From: Gammaproteobacteria bacterium
GTDB taxonomy: Bacteria > Pseudomonadota > Gammaproteobacteria > Pseudomonadales > Pseudomonadaceae
Assembly (NCBI GenBank): GCA_012513235.1
Contig: JAAZCO010000295.1
Coordinates: 1-9,492, forward strand
DNA: 9,492 nucleotides
Direction of reading: 5' to 3'
The notes under the pieces were generated by a model. It searched no databases, was not told where the DNA came from, and saw nothing but the letters and a program-made list of their open reading frames with translations. A program made the position numbers and the translations under genes. Below are positions 1-6,194 of this stretch, in pieces; the stretch's first letter is position 1, and every line of letters starts with the position of its first letter.

Positions 1-1563
1 AGCTACTTAAAGATGGTCGTGCATTTAGACCGTGGCGACCGCATTAATCAGCGTGATTTATTAGCGCGTCTCGCTGCTTTGCAGTACACCCGCAATGAAG
101 TGGATTTCTCGCGTGCGACCTTTCGCGTGCGTGGTGATGTGATTGATGTGTATCCGGCTGAGTCAGACTTTGAAGCCATTCGGGTTGAGTTGTTTGATGA
201 TGAAGTGGAAAGCATCAGTGCCTTTGATCCGCTGACTGGCAAAGTGATTGGTAAGCTGCCACGTTTTACCTTTTACCCTAAATCGCACTATGTGACGCCG
301 CGTGAAACTTTATTGGAAGCCGTTGAGCAGATTAAAGTCGAGCTCGCATCGCGTCTTGAGTACTTTCGCAATAATGATCAGTTGGTGGAAGCGCAGCGTC
401 TTGAACAACGCACGCGCTTTGATTTGGAAATGATTTTAGAGTTGGGTTATTGCAACGGGATTGAAAACTACTCGCGCTATTTATCTGGCGGTAAGCCTGG
501 GGCGCCACCACCCACCTTGTATGATTATTTGCCCGACAACGCTTTGCTGATTATTGATGAGTCTCACGTCTCTGTGCCACAAACTGGAGCCATGTATAAA
601 GGTGACCGCTCGCGTAAAGAAAACTTAGTCAATTACGGCTTTCGCTTGCCTTCGGCGCTGGATAACCGTCCGATGCGTTTTGACGAGTGGGAGGCGGTCA
701 GCCCGCAAACCATTTTTGTCTCTGCAACGCCGGGAGTATATGAGGCTGAACATGCGGGGCAGGTGGTAGAGCAGGTGGTACGCCCCACAGGTTTAATTGA
801 TCCGGAAATTGAAGTGCGTCCTGCTTTAGCTCAGGTGGATGACTTGCTCTCGCAAATCAGTGCGCGCATTGCTGTGGATGAACGGGTACTGGTCACTACG
901 CTGACCAAGCGCATGTCAGAAGATTTGACTGAGTACCTGACCGAACACGATGTACGGGCACGTTATTTACACTCCGATATTGATACCGTGGAGCGCGTGG
1001 AAATTATCCGTGATCTGCGTATGGGGGTCTTTGATGTGTTGGTCGGCATTAACTTGTTGCGTGAAGGCTTGGATATGCCAGAAGTATCACTTGTGGCTAT
1101 TCTTGATGCGGATAAAGAAGGCTTCTTACGCTCTGAGCGTTCGCTGATTCAGACTATTGGTCGTGCTGCGCGTAACCTTAATGGTAAAGCGATTCTGTAT
1201 GCGGATCGCATGACCGGCTCCATGGAGCGCGCAATTGAAGAAACCAATCGTCGCCGTGAAAAGCAAATTGCCTTTAATACTGAACATAATATTACCCCTG
1301 TTGGGGTGAAGAAAAGCGTTAAAGATATTATGGAGGGGGCCGTGGTCCCTGGTTCACGCAGTAATAAGCGTAAAGCTCAAGAGAAAGCGGCTGAGCAAGC
1401 AGCGGAATACGATCAGCAAATGCGCACACCTAAAGACATCACCAGACGTATTAAACAGCTGGAAGAGAAAATGTATGCCTTGGCGCGTGATCTTGAGTTT
1501 GAAGCAGCTGCACAAATGCGCGATGAAGTGCAGCGCTTGCGTCTGCGTTTATTAGATATGTAG
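1..1563 (+). CDS. uvrB: UvrABC nucleotide excision repair protein UvrB, 5' end missing
   Basis: UvrB is the DNA-damage-verifying ATPase of nucleotide excision repair; it is loaded by UvrA and then recruits UvrC to cut on both sides of the lesion. The reading frame is open from base 1 (SYLKMVVHLDRG), so the ATG at 13 is internal. By comparison with E. coli UvrB (673 residues, recalled), about 152 N-terminal residues including the Walker A loop lie left of the window. Visible in order: the conserved GIENYSR block; the DESH Walker B box (556-567); VSATP (helicase motif III); the C-terminal helicase half with GINLLREGLDMPEVSLVAI and QTIGRAARN (motif VI, from 1150); and a C-terminal UVR domain (about 1435-1542, IKQLEEKMYALARDLEFEAA) that contacts UvrC. 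The gene ends normally with TAG. Many UvrB genes are SOS-regulated, but this promoter is outside the window. Confidence 0.98.
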   Translation, partial: SYLKMVVHLDRGDRINQRDLLARLAALQYTRNEVDFSRATFRVRGDVIDVYPAESDFEAIRVELFDDEVESISAFDPLTGKVIGKLPRFTFYPKSHYVTPRETLLEAVEQIKVELASRLEYFRNNDQLVEAQRLEQRTRFDLEMILELGYCNGIENYSRYLSGGKPGAPPPTLYDYLPDNALLIIDESHVSVPQTGAMYKGDRSRKENLVNYGFRLPSALDNRPMRFDEWEAVSPQTIFVSATPGVYEAEHAGQVVEQVVRPTGLIDPEIEVRPALAQVDDLLSQISARIAVDERVLVTTLTKRMSEDLTEYLTEHDVRARYLHSDIDTVERVEIIRDLRMGVFDVLVGINLLREGLDMPEVSLVAILDADKEGFLRSERSLIQTIGRAARNLNGKAILYADRMTGSMERAIEETNRRREKQIAFNTEHNITPVGVKKSVKDIMEGAVVPGSRSNKRKAQEKAAEQAAEYDQQMRTPKDITRRIKQLEEKMYALARDLEFEAAAQMRDEVQRLRLRLLDM

Positions 1564-1639
1564 TTGGGCAGGGCGTTGCTAGCTGTGCAGCGCGCAGGCC
1601 TTTGTTATCGCGAACTGGAGCGCATAGCTGAGAGTTTGC

Positions 1640-1645
1640 TAAGAT
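1640..1645 (+). promoter_or_regulatory. Possible extended -10 promoter element for gltX
   Basis: TAAGAT preceded by TGC (a TGn extended -10 pattern) lies about 41 bases before the gltX start in the 123-base uvrB-gltX spacer. No convincing -35 is seen at the right distance. No terminator for uvrB is obvious in the spacer, so read-through from uvrB is also possible. This is a weak motif match only. Confidence 0.3.
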
Positions 1646-1686
1646 ATGCGCTGAAATTCCCACTTTTAAGTTTTTGAGTAACCATA

Positions 1687-3162
1687 ATGACCACTGTACG
1701 TACCCGTATTGCACCTTCACCAACAGGCGATCCACACGTTGGTACCGCGTATATCGCACTCTTTAATATGTGTTTTGCTCGCCAGCACGGTGGTCAATTT
1801 ATTTTACGTATTGAAGACACCGACCAAGTGCGCTCAAGCTCTGAATCAGAGCAGCAAATTTATGATGCCTTGCGTTGGTTAGGCATTGAGTGGGACGAAG
1901 GTCCGGACGTAGGTGGACCACACGGCCCGTACCGTCAAAGTGAGCGTGCAGAGATTTATAAGGAACACTCCAATCTGCTGCTGGAGAAAGGCCATGCGTT
2001 CCCATGTTTCTGCAGTGCTGAGCGTTTGAATGAAGTGCGTGCGCAGCAAATGGCTGATAAGCAGACACCGGCCTATGATGGTTTGTGCTCACATTTGTCA
2101 CCTGCTGAAGCACAAGAACGAGTAGCGGCGGGTGAGTCACATGTGATTCGTATGCGTGTTCCAACTGAAGGCGTGTGCGTGGTTAAAGATATGCTGCGCG
2201 GTGATGTGGAAATTGGTTGGGATCGCATGGATATGCAGGTCTTGATGAAAGCCGATGGTTTGCCGACCTACTTCTTAGCTAACGTAGTGGATGACCATTT
2301 AATGGGTATCACCCACGTCTTGCGCGGTGAAGAGTGGCTGCCGTCTGCGCCTAAGCTGATTAAGCTGTATGAGTACTTTGGCTGGGAACAGCCGGTGCTG
2401 TGCTATATGCCATTGCTGCGTAACCCTGATAAAAGTAAGTTATCTAAGCGTAAAAATCCGACCTCAATCAACTTCTATGAGCGTATGGGTTACTTACCAC
2501 AGGCCATGTTGAACTACCTCGGTCGTATGGGTTGGTCAATGCCAGATGAGCGTGAAAAATTCTCCCTTGAAGAGATGATTGAGCATTTTGATATCAATCG
2601 CGTATCACTGGGCGGACCTATCTTTGATGTAGAAAAGCTTTCGTGGCTCAATGGCCAGTGGTTGCGTGAGTTGAGTGTCGAGCAATTTGCTGACGCTGCA
2701 CGTCAGTGGGCCTTCAATACTGATTATGTAATGAAAATTGCCCCTATGGTGCAAGAACGGGTTGAAGTATTAAGCCAAATTGCGCCACTTGCAGGCTTCT
2801 TCTTCTCGGGTAGCGTACCGTTGACTGCTGAGCTATTTGCCCATAAAAAATTAAGCAGCGATCAGGTGCGTCAAGTGCTACAAATTGTTTTATGGAAGCT
2901 GGAAAGCTTGCGTCAATGGGATAAAGAGGGGGTTACCGCCACCATCAATGCCTCTGGCGAGCTGTTAGAGTTGAAGTTGCGCGATATTATGCCGTTAATG
3001 TTTGCAGCCATTACCGGGCAGGCCAGTTCAGTATCCGTGTTGGATGCCATGGATATTATTGGGCCGGATTTGACGCGCTTTCGCTTACGCCAAGCGTTAG
3101 AGTTGCTTGGTGGTGCATCGAAGAAAGAAGTAAAGGCTTGGGAGAAATTGTTAACTGTTTAA
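1687..3162 (+). CDS. gltX: Glutamate--tRNA ligase (GluRS)
   Basis: GltX attaches glutamate to tRNA-Glu using ATP, supplying both protein synthesis and the tRNA-dependent start of haem synthesis. The 491-residue protein is a class I aminoacyl-tRNA synthetase of normal length. The HIGH-type signature is PSPTGDPHVGT (residues 10-20) and the KMSKS-type loop is KLSKR (251-255). A zinc site of the E. coli GluRS type is intact as CFC (C107, C109) and CSH (C134, H136). The conserved RIEDTD (41-46) and LRGEEWLPS (212-220) blocks are present. The anticodon-binding C-terminal half follows from about residue 320. ATG at 1687 is supported by the immediate MTTVRTRIAPSPTG start and a GAG Shine-Dalgarno core at 1676-1678. 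The gene lies 123 bases after uvrB on the same strand and faces the convergent sulA gene. Confidence 0.98.
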   Translation: MTTVRTRIAPSPTGDPHVGTAYIALFNMCFARQHGGQFILRIEDTDQVRSSSESEQQIYDALRWLGIEWDEGPDVGGPHGPYRQSERAEIYKEHSNLLLEKGHAFPCFCSAERLNEVRAQQMADKQTPAYDGLCSHLSPAEAQERVAAGESHVIRMRVPTEGVCVVKDMLRGDVEIGWDRMDMQVLMKADGLPTYFLANVVDDHLMGITHVLRGEEWLPSAPKLIKLYEYFGWEQPVLCYMPLLRNPDKSKLSKRKNPTSINFYERMGYLPQAMLNYLGRMGWSMPDEREKFSLEEMIEHFDINRVSLGGPIFDVEKLSWLNGQWLRELSVEQFADAARQWAFNTDYVMKIAPMVQERVEVLSQIAPLAGFFFSGSVPLTAELFAHKKLSSDQVRQVLQIVLWKLESLRQWDKEGVTATINASGELLELKLRDIMPLMFAAITGQASSVSVLDAMDIIGPDLTRFRLRQALELLGGASKKEVKAWEKLLTV

Positions 3163-3171
3163 AAGTTAGCA

Positions 3172-3208
3172 AAGATAAAAAGTCCGCGCTAACCTCAGGT
3201 TAGCGCGG
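3172..3208 (-). terminator. Intrinsic terminator of the lexA-sulA operon
   Basis: A perfect 11-bp inverted repeat (CCGCGCTAACC at 3184-3194, GGTTAGCGCGG at 3198-3208, 3-base TCA loop) sits between the convergent gltX and sulA genes. Read on the minus strand it is followed directly by ACTTTTTATCTTT, a good U-tract, so it should stop transcripts coming from lexA-sulA. On the plus strand it is followed by CAAACG, so it is a poorer stop for gltX, although the GC-rich stem may still act as a 3' end for that message. Confidence 0.8.
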
Positions 3209-3212
3209 CAAA

Positions 3213-3234
3213 CGATCTGTAGTTGTTCAGATCG
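3213..3234. repeat. Second short inverted repeat at the gltX/sulA junction
   Basis: CGATCTG (3213-3219) and CAGATCG (3228-3234) form a perfect 7-bp stem with an 8-base loop. The TGA stop codon of sulA (3229-3227 on the minus strand) falls at the stem/loop edge. No T-run follows it in either direction. It may serve as a barrier to plus-strand read-through or simply be part of the gene end. Confidence 0.45.
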
Positions 3235-3727
3235 GGAAGGTGTAACTGATGTTTAAGCACTGCGTTGAGCCTGCATGAGCTGCGTGCAGTAGGCGGTTGC
3301 GAGCCGCACTGGGTAATTGATTAAACCAACATACAACTGTGTGGCTGCAGCCTAAGCGCAATGCTTCACAGGCCAGCTCTTGGCTGCTTTGCAAGCCTCG
3401 CGGACGCAGCACTAAAATACGTTCGCGATTTAAACCGGCATCACGTAGCCATTGTGCTGTCATGTGTTTAGGTGGCGATATTAATGTCAACCAGCGGTCA
3501 TGCTGACCTTCACTGAGTTCGCGCAATACAGGTGCAATAAGTTGTAAGCATTGTTGCGTCTGGCCGGATAGCGATATCTCGCTAATTAAACCATCATACA
3601 AATTAATGTCTGGCTTAAACTTATATTTTACTTCAGTAAATAAAGGTGCGACTGCGGAGTTACCTGCACTCAGAAGCGGCTCAAAAGGGGGCATTTGTAG
3701 TGTATTAAATGATGTCTGGCGATTCAT
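3227..3727 (-). CDS. sulA: SOS-induced cell division inhibitor SulA
   Basis: SulA binds FtsZ and prevents Z-ring polymerisation while DNA damage persists. The 166-residue protein shows the Pseudomonas-type SulA core: a helical LQLIAPVLRELSEG block (61-74), RWLTLISPPKHMTAQWL (78-94), AGLNRERILVLRPRG (97-111) and ELACEALRLGCSHTVVCW (117-134), matching the P. aeruginosa SulA sequence known from its FtsZ complex, as I remember it. The first 45 or so residues are poorly conserved and look disordered. The ATG at 3727 is preceded by TGAGG four bases away. It begins 9 bases after the lexA stop codon, so the two are almost certainly one transcript under LexA control, an arrangement also known from P. 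aeruginosa. No separate LexA box is seen in front of sulA. No signal peptide or membrane segment is present, as expected for a cytoplasmic inhibitor. Confidence 0.88.
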   Translation of the reverse strand: MNRQTSFNTLQMPPFEPLLSAGNSAVAPLFTEVKYKFKPDINLYDGLISEISLSGQTQQCLQLIAPVLRELSEGQHDRWLTLISPPKHMTAQWLRDAGLNRERILVLRPRGLQSSQELACEALRLGCSHTVVCWFNQLPSAARNRLLHAAHAGSTQCLNISYTFPI

Positions 3728-3736
3728 AAAACCTCA

Positions 3737-4360
3737 CTAGCGGCGAATAACGCCGACGCTCAAGCCTTCGATGGTTAGGTTTTGTGTTTTTAAATCTACT
3801 TTAATAGGTTCAAAGTCACTGTTTTCTGGTAGTAGCCATACAGTGTTACCTTCACGTTTGTAGCGCTTGACTGTGACATCATCATCTATACGCGCTACGA
3901 CGATCTGACCGTTGTGCGCCTCTTGAGTCACATGCACAGCGAGAAGGTCACCATCAAGAATACCGATGTCTTTCATGCTCATGCCGCGTACTTGCAGTAA
4001 ATAATCAGCGCGAGGTTTAAATAAGTCCGGATTAACAGGGCAGGTGCTTTCAATATGCTGCTGAGCCAGGATAGGCTCGCCAGCTGCAACACGACCGATC
4101 ACAGGCAACTCATTATCGTTAATCGCTACTTCATTATTCACATCGAGAGTTTCAATGATTTTTAAGCCGCGCGAGGCACCAGGAATCATTTCAATTGCGC
4201 CCTTACGCGCCAGTGCTTTTAAATGATCTTCAGCTGCGTTAGGTGATCTAAATCCCAGCTCTTTAGCAATCTCAGCGCGAGTTGGGGGGTAACCATTGTC
4301 CTCAATCCAAACTTTAAGGAAGGTTAAAATCTCTGACTGACGTTTTGTTAGCTTAGACAT
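3737..4360 (-). CDS. lexA: SOS regulon repressor LexA (self-cleaving, S24 family)
   Basis: LexA represses SOS genes and inactivates itself by RecA-stimulated autocleavage after DNA damage. With the start at 4360 the protein has 207 residues. The N-terminal winged helix has TKRQSEILTFL, then YPPTRAEIAKELGFRSPNAAEDHLKAL (recognition helix region, about 25-51). The cleavage site is Ala93-Gly94 in RVAAGEP. The catalytic dyad is Ser128 (RGMSM) and Lys165 (VTVKRY). Spacings of 35 (cleavage to Ser) and 37 (Ser to Lys) equal those of E. coli LexA (84/119/156). I prefer ATG 4360 (MSKLTKRQ) over the in-frame ATG at 4366 because the AGAG Shine-Dalgarno core (4371-4368) is 7 bases from the former and only one base from the latter. 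Transcription is autoregulated through two LexA boxes just upstream, and sulA follows 9 bases after the stop. Confidence 0.97.
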   Translation of the reverse strand: MSKLTKRQSEILTFLKVWIEDNGYPPTRAEIAKELGFRSPNAAEDHLKALARKGAIEMIPGASRGLKIIETLDVNNEVAINDNELPVIGRVAAGEPILAQQHIESTCPVNPDLFKPRADYLLQVRGMSMKDIGILDGDLLAVHVTQEAHNGQIVVARIDDDVTVKRYKREGNTVWLLPENSDFEPIKVDLKTQNLTIEGLSVGVIRR

Positions 4361-4369
4361 AATCATGCT

Positions 4370-4385
4370 CTGTTGTTTTATACAG
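4370..4385 (-). promoter_or_regulatory. LexA box 2 (start-proximal)
   Basis: On the minus strand this reads CTGTATAAAACAACAG, a CTG-N10-CAG match to the gammaproteobacterial LexA operator. It ends inside the Shine-Dalgarno sequence of lexA, so repressor bound here covers the start of the message. It lies 3 bases from box 1. Confidence 0.88.
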
Positions 4386-4388
4386 TGA

Positions 4389-4404
4389 CTGTCATTATAT
4401 ACAG
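4389..4404 (-). promoter_or_regulatory. LexA box 1 (overlaps the -10 element)
   Basis: On the minus strand this reads CTGTATATAATGACAG, a strong CTG-N10-CAG operator. It contains the perfect -10 hexamer TATAAT, so LexA binding would directly block RNA polymerase. Centres of the two boxes are 19 bp apart, putting the dimers on nearly the same DNA face, like the paired operators of E. coli lexA. Confidence 0.92.
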
Positions 4405-4421
4405 TCTTTTTTTATATGCAA
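4394..4421 (-). promoter_or_regulatory. lexA-sulA promoter
   Basis: The -10 is TATAAT (minus strand, 4399-4394), embedded in LexA box 1. A TTGCAT at 4421-4416 is a weak -35 candidate (TTG only) at 16-bp spacing, with an A7 tract in between. Transcription should start near 4387, between the two operators. Confidence 0.7.
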
Positions 4422-4547
4422 CGCTTTACCCGCTGACACGATAAGCGGCATTTTGCATTAACCACAGGCTGATAGTCAGTAGGGAGGCTGGTGCGTGATA
4501 GACTGATATGCCTGTTTTTAGTCGACATTATTTTCTTAGAGCTTTGT

Positions 4548-4769
4548 ATGCAAAGTTTAATATTTGATATCAGCATTGCCGCACAAGATTATTTGCGGGT
4601 GTATCAAGGTACAGCCAATCGCGTACGTGTACGCAGTCGTGATGGCCGCACAATCAGTTTGCCTGCTCGGCATTTACAGCCCTTTTTAACCCGTGATGGC
4701 ATCAGTGGTAGCTTTATTATGGAGTTTAATGCGCAGGGGCAGCTTTTAAGTCTGCGTAGGCTGCCTTAA
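4548..4769 (+). CDS. Small DUF2835-type protein of unknown function
   Basis: A 73-residue protein starting MQSLIFDISIAAQDYL, with a middle VRVRSRDGRTISLPARHLQPFLTRDGI and an end SGSFIMEFNAQGQLLSL. This matches my memory of the DUF2835 family, short cytoplasmic proteins of Pseudomonas and relatives with no known function. The pattern suggests a small beta-rich fold: alternating strands around an RDGR turn and an LPARHL segment. No signal peptide or catalytic motif is evident. I chose ATG 4548 because the family begins at that MxSLxxDIS sequence and AGAG lies 6 bases upstream. An in-frame GTG at 4491 would add 19 hydrophobic residues and has AGGGAGG only 3 bases before it, so it is less likely but not excluded. 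The gene is divergent from lexA and ends 49 bases before pyrD, whose -10 follows its stop almost at once. Confidence 0.75.
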   Translation: MQSLIFDISIAAQDYLRVYQGTANRVRVRSRDGRTISLPARHLQPFLTRDGISGSFIMEFNAQGQLLSLRRLP

Positions 4770-4774
4770 CCCGT

Positions 4775-4780
4775 TATAAT
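4775..4780 (+). promoter_or_regulatory. -10 element of the pyrD promoter
   Basis: A perfect TATAAT lies 5 bases after the stop codon of the DUF2835 gene and 38 bases before the pyrD ATG. The matching -35 would fall inside the upstream gene near 4752-4757 and is not recognisable. The predicted leader is about 30 nt and pyrimidine-rich (CCTTTTC), with no clear hairpin. Confidence 0.55.
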
Positions 4781-4818
4781 TGCATAATCCTTTTCTATTG
4801 ATTTTGATACTGGCATCT

Positions 4819-5850
4819 ATGTACAACTTATCGCGTCGTTTACTTTTTAAATTATCACCCGAAACCGCACATGAACTCACCATTGATATGCTTGGTGCTG
4901 CTGGCCGCTTAGGCTTGCCACGTCGAGTGGTTAAACAGCCGGCTTCATTACCAGTGCGCGTCATGGGGATTGAGTTTCCTAACCCTGTTGGCTTGGCTGC
5001 TGGTCTAGATAAAAATGGCGATGCTATTTTAGGCTTGTCAGGTTTGGGCTTTGGTTTTGTGGAAATTGGTACCGTAACGCCGCGCCCACAGCCGGGCAAT
5101 CCTAAGCCGCGCCTATTTCGCTTACCAGCGGCTGAGGGCGTCATCAATCGCATGGGTTTTAATAACCTTGGCGTTGATCACCTTATGTCTCGTGTACACA
5201 GTGCTAAGTTCTCTGGCGTGCTGGGTATCAATATTGGCAAAAATGCCACGACTCCCGTAGAAAATGCTGCAGATGACTATTTGTTATGCATGGAGAAGGT
5301 GTATGACAGTGCCAGCTATATTACTGTCAACGTCAGTTCACCAAATACACCTGGCTTGCGTTCATTACAGTTTGGCGACTCATTAAAAAACTTGTTGAGT
5401 ACTTTGCGCCAACGTCAAGAAGAACTCACCGCACTGCATGGCAAGCTCGTACCGCTAGCCATTAAAATCGCGCCAGATATGAGTGATGAAGAAATCGCTG
5501 ATGTGGCGAAAATTTTATTGGAAACGGGTATGAATGCTGTTATTGCGACTAATACCACGGTATCGCGTGCGGGTGTTGAAGGTATGCTGCATGCAGACGA
5601 AGCAGGCGGTTTGTCCGGTGCTCCGGTGCGAGAGCAGAGCACTCATGTGGTGCGTGTACTGGCTGACACTTTAGGTGGGCGTATACCTATTATTGCAGCG
5701 GGTGGTATTACTGAAGGTGAACATGCTGCACAAAAAATTGAAGCGGGTGCAAGCTTGGTGCAAATCTACTCAGGCTTTATTTATAAGGGCCCTGAGTTGA
5801 TTCGTGCATCTGTTGATGCAATTGCTGCAGTATCGCGCAATAAGAACTAA
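4819..5850 (+). CDS. pyrD: Dihydroorotate dehydrogenase (quinone), class 2
   Basis: PyrD oxidises dihydroorotate to orotate, the fourth step of pyrimidine synthesis, passing electrons through FMN to quinone at the inner membrane. The 343-residue protein starts with the class 2 N-terminal helical segment MYNLSRRLLFKLSPETAHEL that contacts membrane and quinone. The FMN/orotate barrel follows: NPVGLAAGLDKNG (55-67), GTVTPRPQPGNPKPRLFRL (84-102), NRMGFNNLG (110-118), GINIGKN (136-142), and NVSSPNTPGLR (171-181), with Ser174 in the place of the catalytic base serine of class 2 enzymes. Later come KIAPD, ATNTT, GGLSG and AAGGI, with the phosphate-binding SLVQIYSGFIYKGP near the end. Length is close to E. 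coli PyrD (336). ATG 4819 fits the family start; an upstream TTG at 4780 overlaps the -10 and is rejected. No strong Shine-Dalgarno is visible. Confidence 0.97.
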   Translation: MYNLSRRLLFKLSPETAHELTIDMLGAAGRLGLPRRVVKQPASLPVRVMGIEFPNPVGLAAGLDKNGDAILGLSGLGFGFVEIGTVTPRPQPGNPKPRLFRLPAAEGVINRMGFNNLGVDHLMSRVHSAKFSGVLGINIGKNATTPVENAADDYLLCMEKVYDSASYITVNVSSPNTPGLRSLQFGDSLKNLLSTLRQRQEELTALHGKLVPLAIKIAPDMSDEEIADVAKILLETGMNAVIATNTTVSRAGVEGMLHADEAGGLSGAPVREQSTHVVRVLADTLGGRIPIIAAGGITEGEHAAQKIEAGASLVQIYSGFIYKGPELIRASVDAIAAVSRNKN

Positions 5851-5861
5851 CTATCATCATA

Positions 5862-5891
5862 AGTGTGAGGCGCTAATCAGCACCTCACACT
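5862..5891. terminator. Hairpin between convergent pyrD and rmf
   Basis: AGTGTGAGG (5862-5870) pairs perfectly with CCTCACACT (5883-5891); after one C/A mismatch a further GCT/AGC pairs around an AATC loop. It begins 11 bases after the pyrD stop and ends 17 bases from the rmf stop. No T-run follows on either strand (ATCAACT on plus, TATGATG on minus), so it is probably a shared 3'-end structure rather than a textbook intrinsic terminator. Confidence 0.55.
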
Positions 5892-5908
5892 ATCAACTCA
5901 GAACTGTA

Positions 5909-6124
5909 CTAGCCTACGGCATTGAGTTCATTAAGCCGATGCAGGCCAGCTGTGCCACGGTAACCATCCCAGTTATCACCACGACCTTCACGCCAGCCGT
6001 TTAACCAAGCTTGGCGCGCAGTTGCTAAATTAAATGGACAGAGTTCACGCGATTTGCCTGTGACACCATGTTGGTAGCCACGTAAAAAAGCACGTTCTAA
6101 CGGATCACGCTTGAGTCTTCTCAT
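5909..6124 (-). CDS. rmf: Ribosome modulation factor RMF
   Basis: RMF binds the 30S subunit near the anti-Shine-Dalgarno region and drives pairing of 70S ribosomes into inactive 100S dimers in stationary phase or starvation. The 71-residue basic protein begins MRRLKRDPLERAFLRGYQHG, followed by GKSRELCPF and the strongly conserved RQAWLNGWREGRGDNWDGY (37-55), ending GTAGLHRLNELNAVG. Length and sequence agree closely with the Pseudomonas RMF I recall, and the C-terminal tail is longer than in E. coli (55 residues). ATG 6124 is preceded by TGAGGG at good spacing (9 bases). It is convergent with pyrD and divergent from rlmL. Starvation control is expected from the family; the region upstream has a TATAAG and two short palindromes that could take part. 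Confidence 0.96.
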   Translation of the reverse strand: MRRLKRDPLERAFLRGYQHGVTGKSRELCPFNLATARQAWLNGWREGRGDNWDGYRGTAGLHRLNELNAVG

Positions 6125-6163
6125 TGGGTGTTGCCCTCAGTTATTGACTAAAATGTTGCCGCA

Positions 6164-6180
6164 GGCTTTAGAGTAAAGCC
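6164..6180. repeat. Perfect 7-bp inverted repeat in the rmf upstream region
   Basis: GGCTTTA (6164-6170) and TAAAGCC (6174-6180) flank GAG. It lies just downstream of the candidate rmf -10 and so would include the start of the rmf transcript. It could be a 5' hairpin in the message or an operator. Confidence 0.5.
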
Positions 6181-6185
6181 TTATA
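6180..6185 (-). promoter_or_regulatory. Candidate -10 of the rmf promoter
   Basis: The minus strand reads TATAAG at 6185-6180, 55 bases before the rmf start. No TTGACA-like -35 is found at 16-18 bp, so the promoter may need an alternative sigma factor (rmf genes are stationary-phase genes) or an activator. The palindromes on either side (6185-6194 and 6164-6180) overlap it. Confidence 0.35.
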
Positions 6186-6194
6186 CTGTACAGT
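6185..6194. repeat. 10-bp perfect palindrome ACTGTACAGT
   Basis: ACTGTACAGT is self-complementary and directly upstream of the candidate rmf -10. It holds CTG and CAG half-sites, but only 2 bases apart, so it is not a LexA box (which needs 10). It may be an operator for an unidentified regulator. Confidence 0.4.

Noticed and set aside
1451..1759. 102-codon minus-strand frame across the uvrB end and gltX start
   Set aside because: It overlaps two certain genes on the opposite strand, crosses their promoter/spacer region, and shows no family resemblance or ribosome-binding site.
1799..2164. 121-codon minus-strand frame inside gltX
   Set aside because: Wholly inside a conserved gene; the composition (many His, Ser, Leu) is that of an antisense shadow.
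4430..4448. CCGCT/AGCGG stem in the lexA/DUF2835 spacer as a terminator
   Set aside because: Only 5 bp with a 9-base loop, followed by CATTTTG; it lies between divergent genes where no terminator is needed.
4508..4567. 19-codon frame MPVFSRHYFL... overlapping the DUF2835 gene start
   Set aside because: The nearest Shine-Dalgarno is 20 bases away, it is out of frame with the real gene, and it resembles no known leader peptide.
4746..5153. 135-codon minus-strand frame opposite the start of pyrD
   Set aside because: It is antisense to a conserved enzyme and covers the pyrD promoter; the Arg/Lys/Pro-rich sequence is typical of a shadow.
6185..6194. ACTGTACAGT as a LexA box for rmf
   Set aside because: The CTG and CAG half-sites are 2 bases apart rather than 10.
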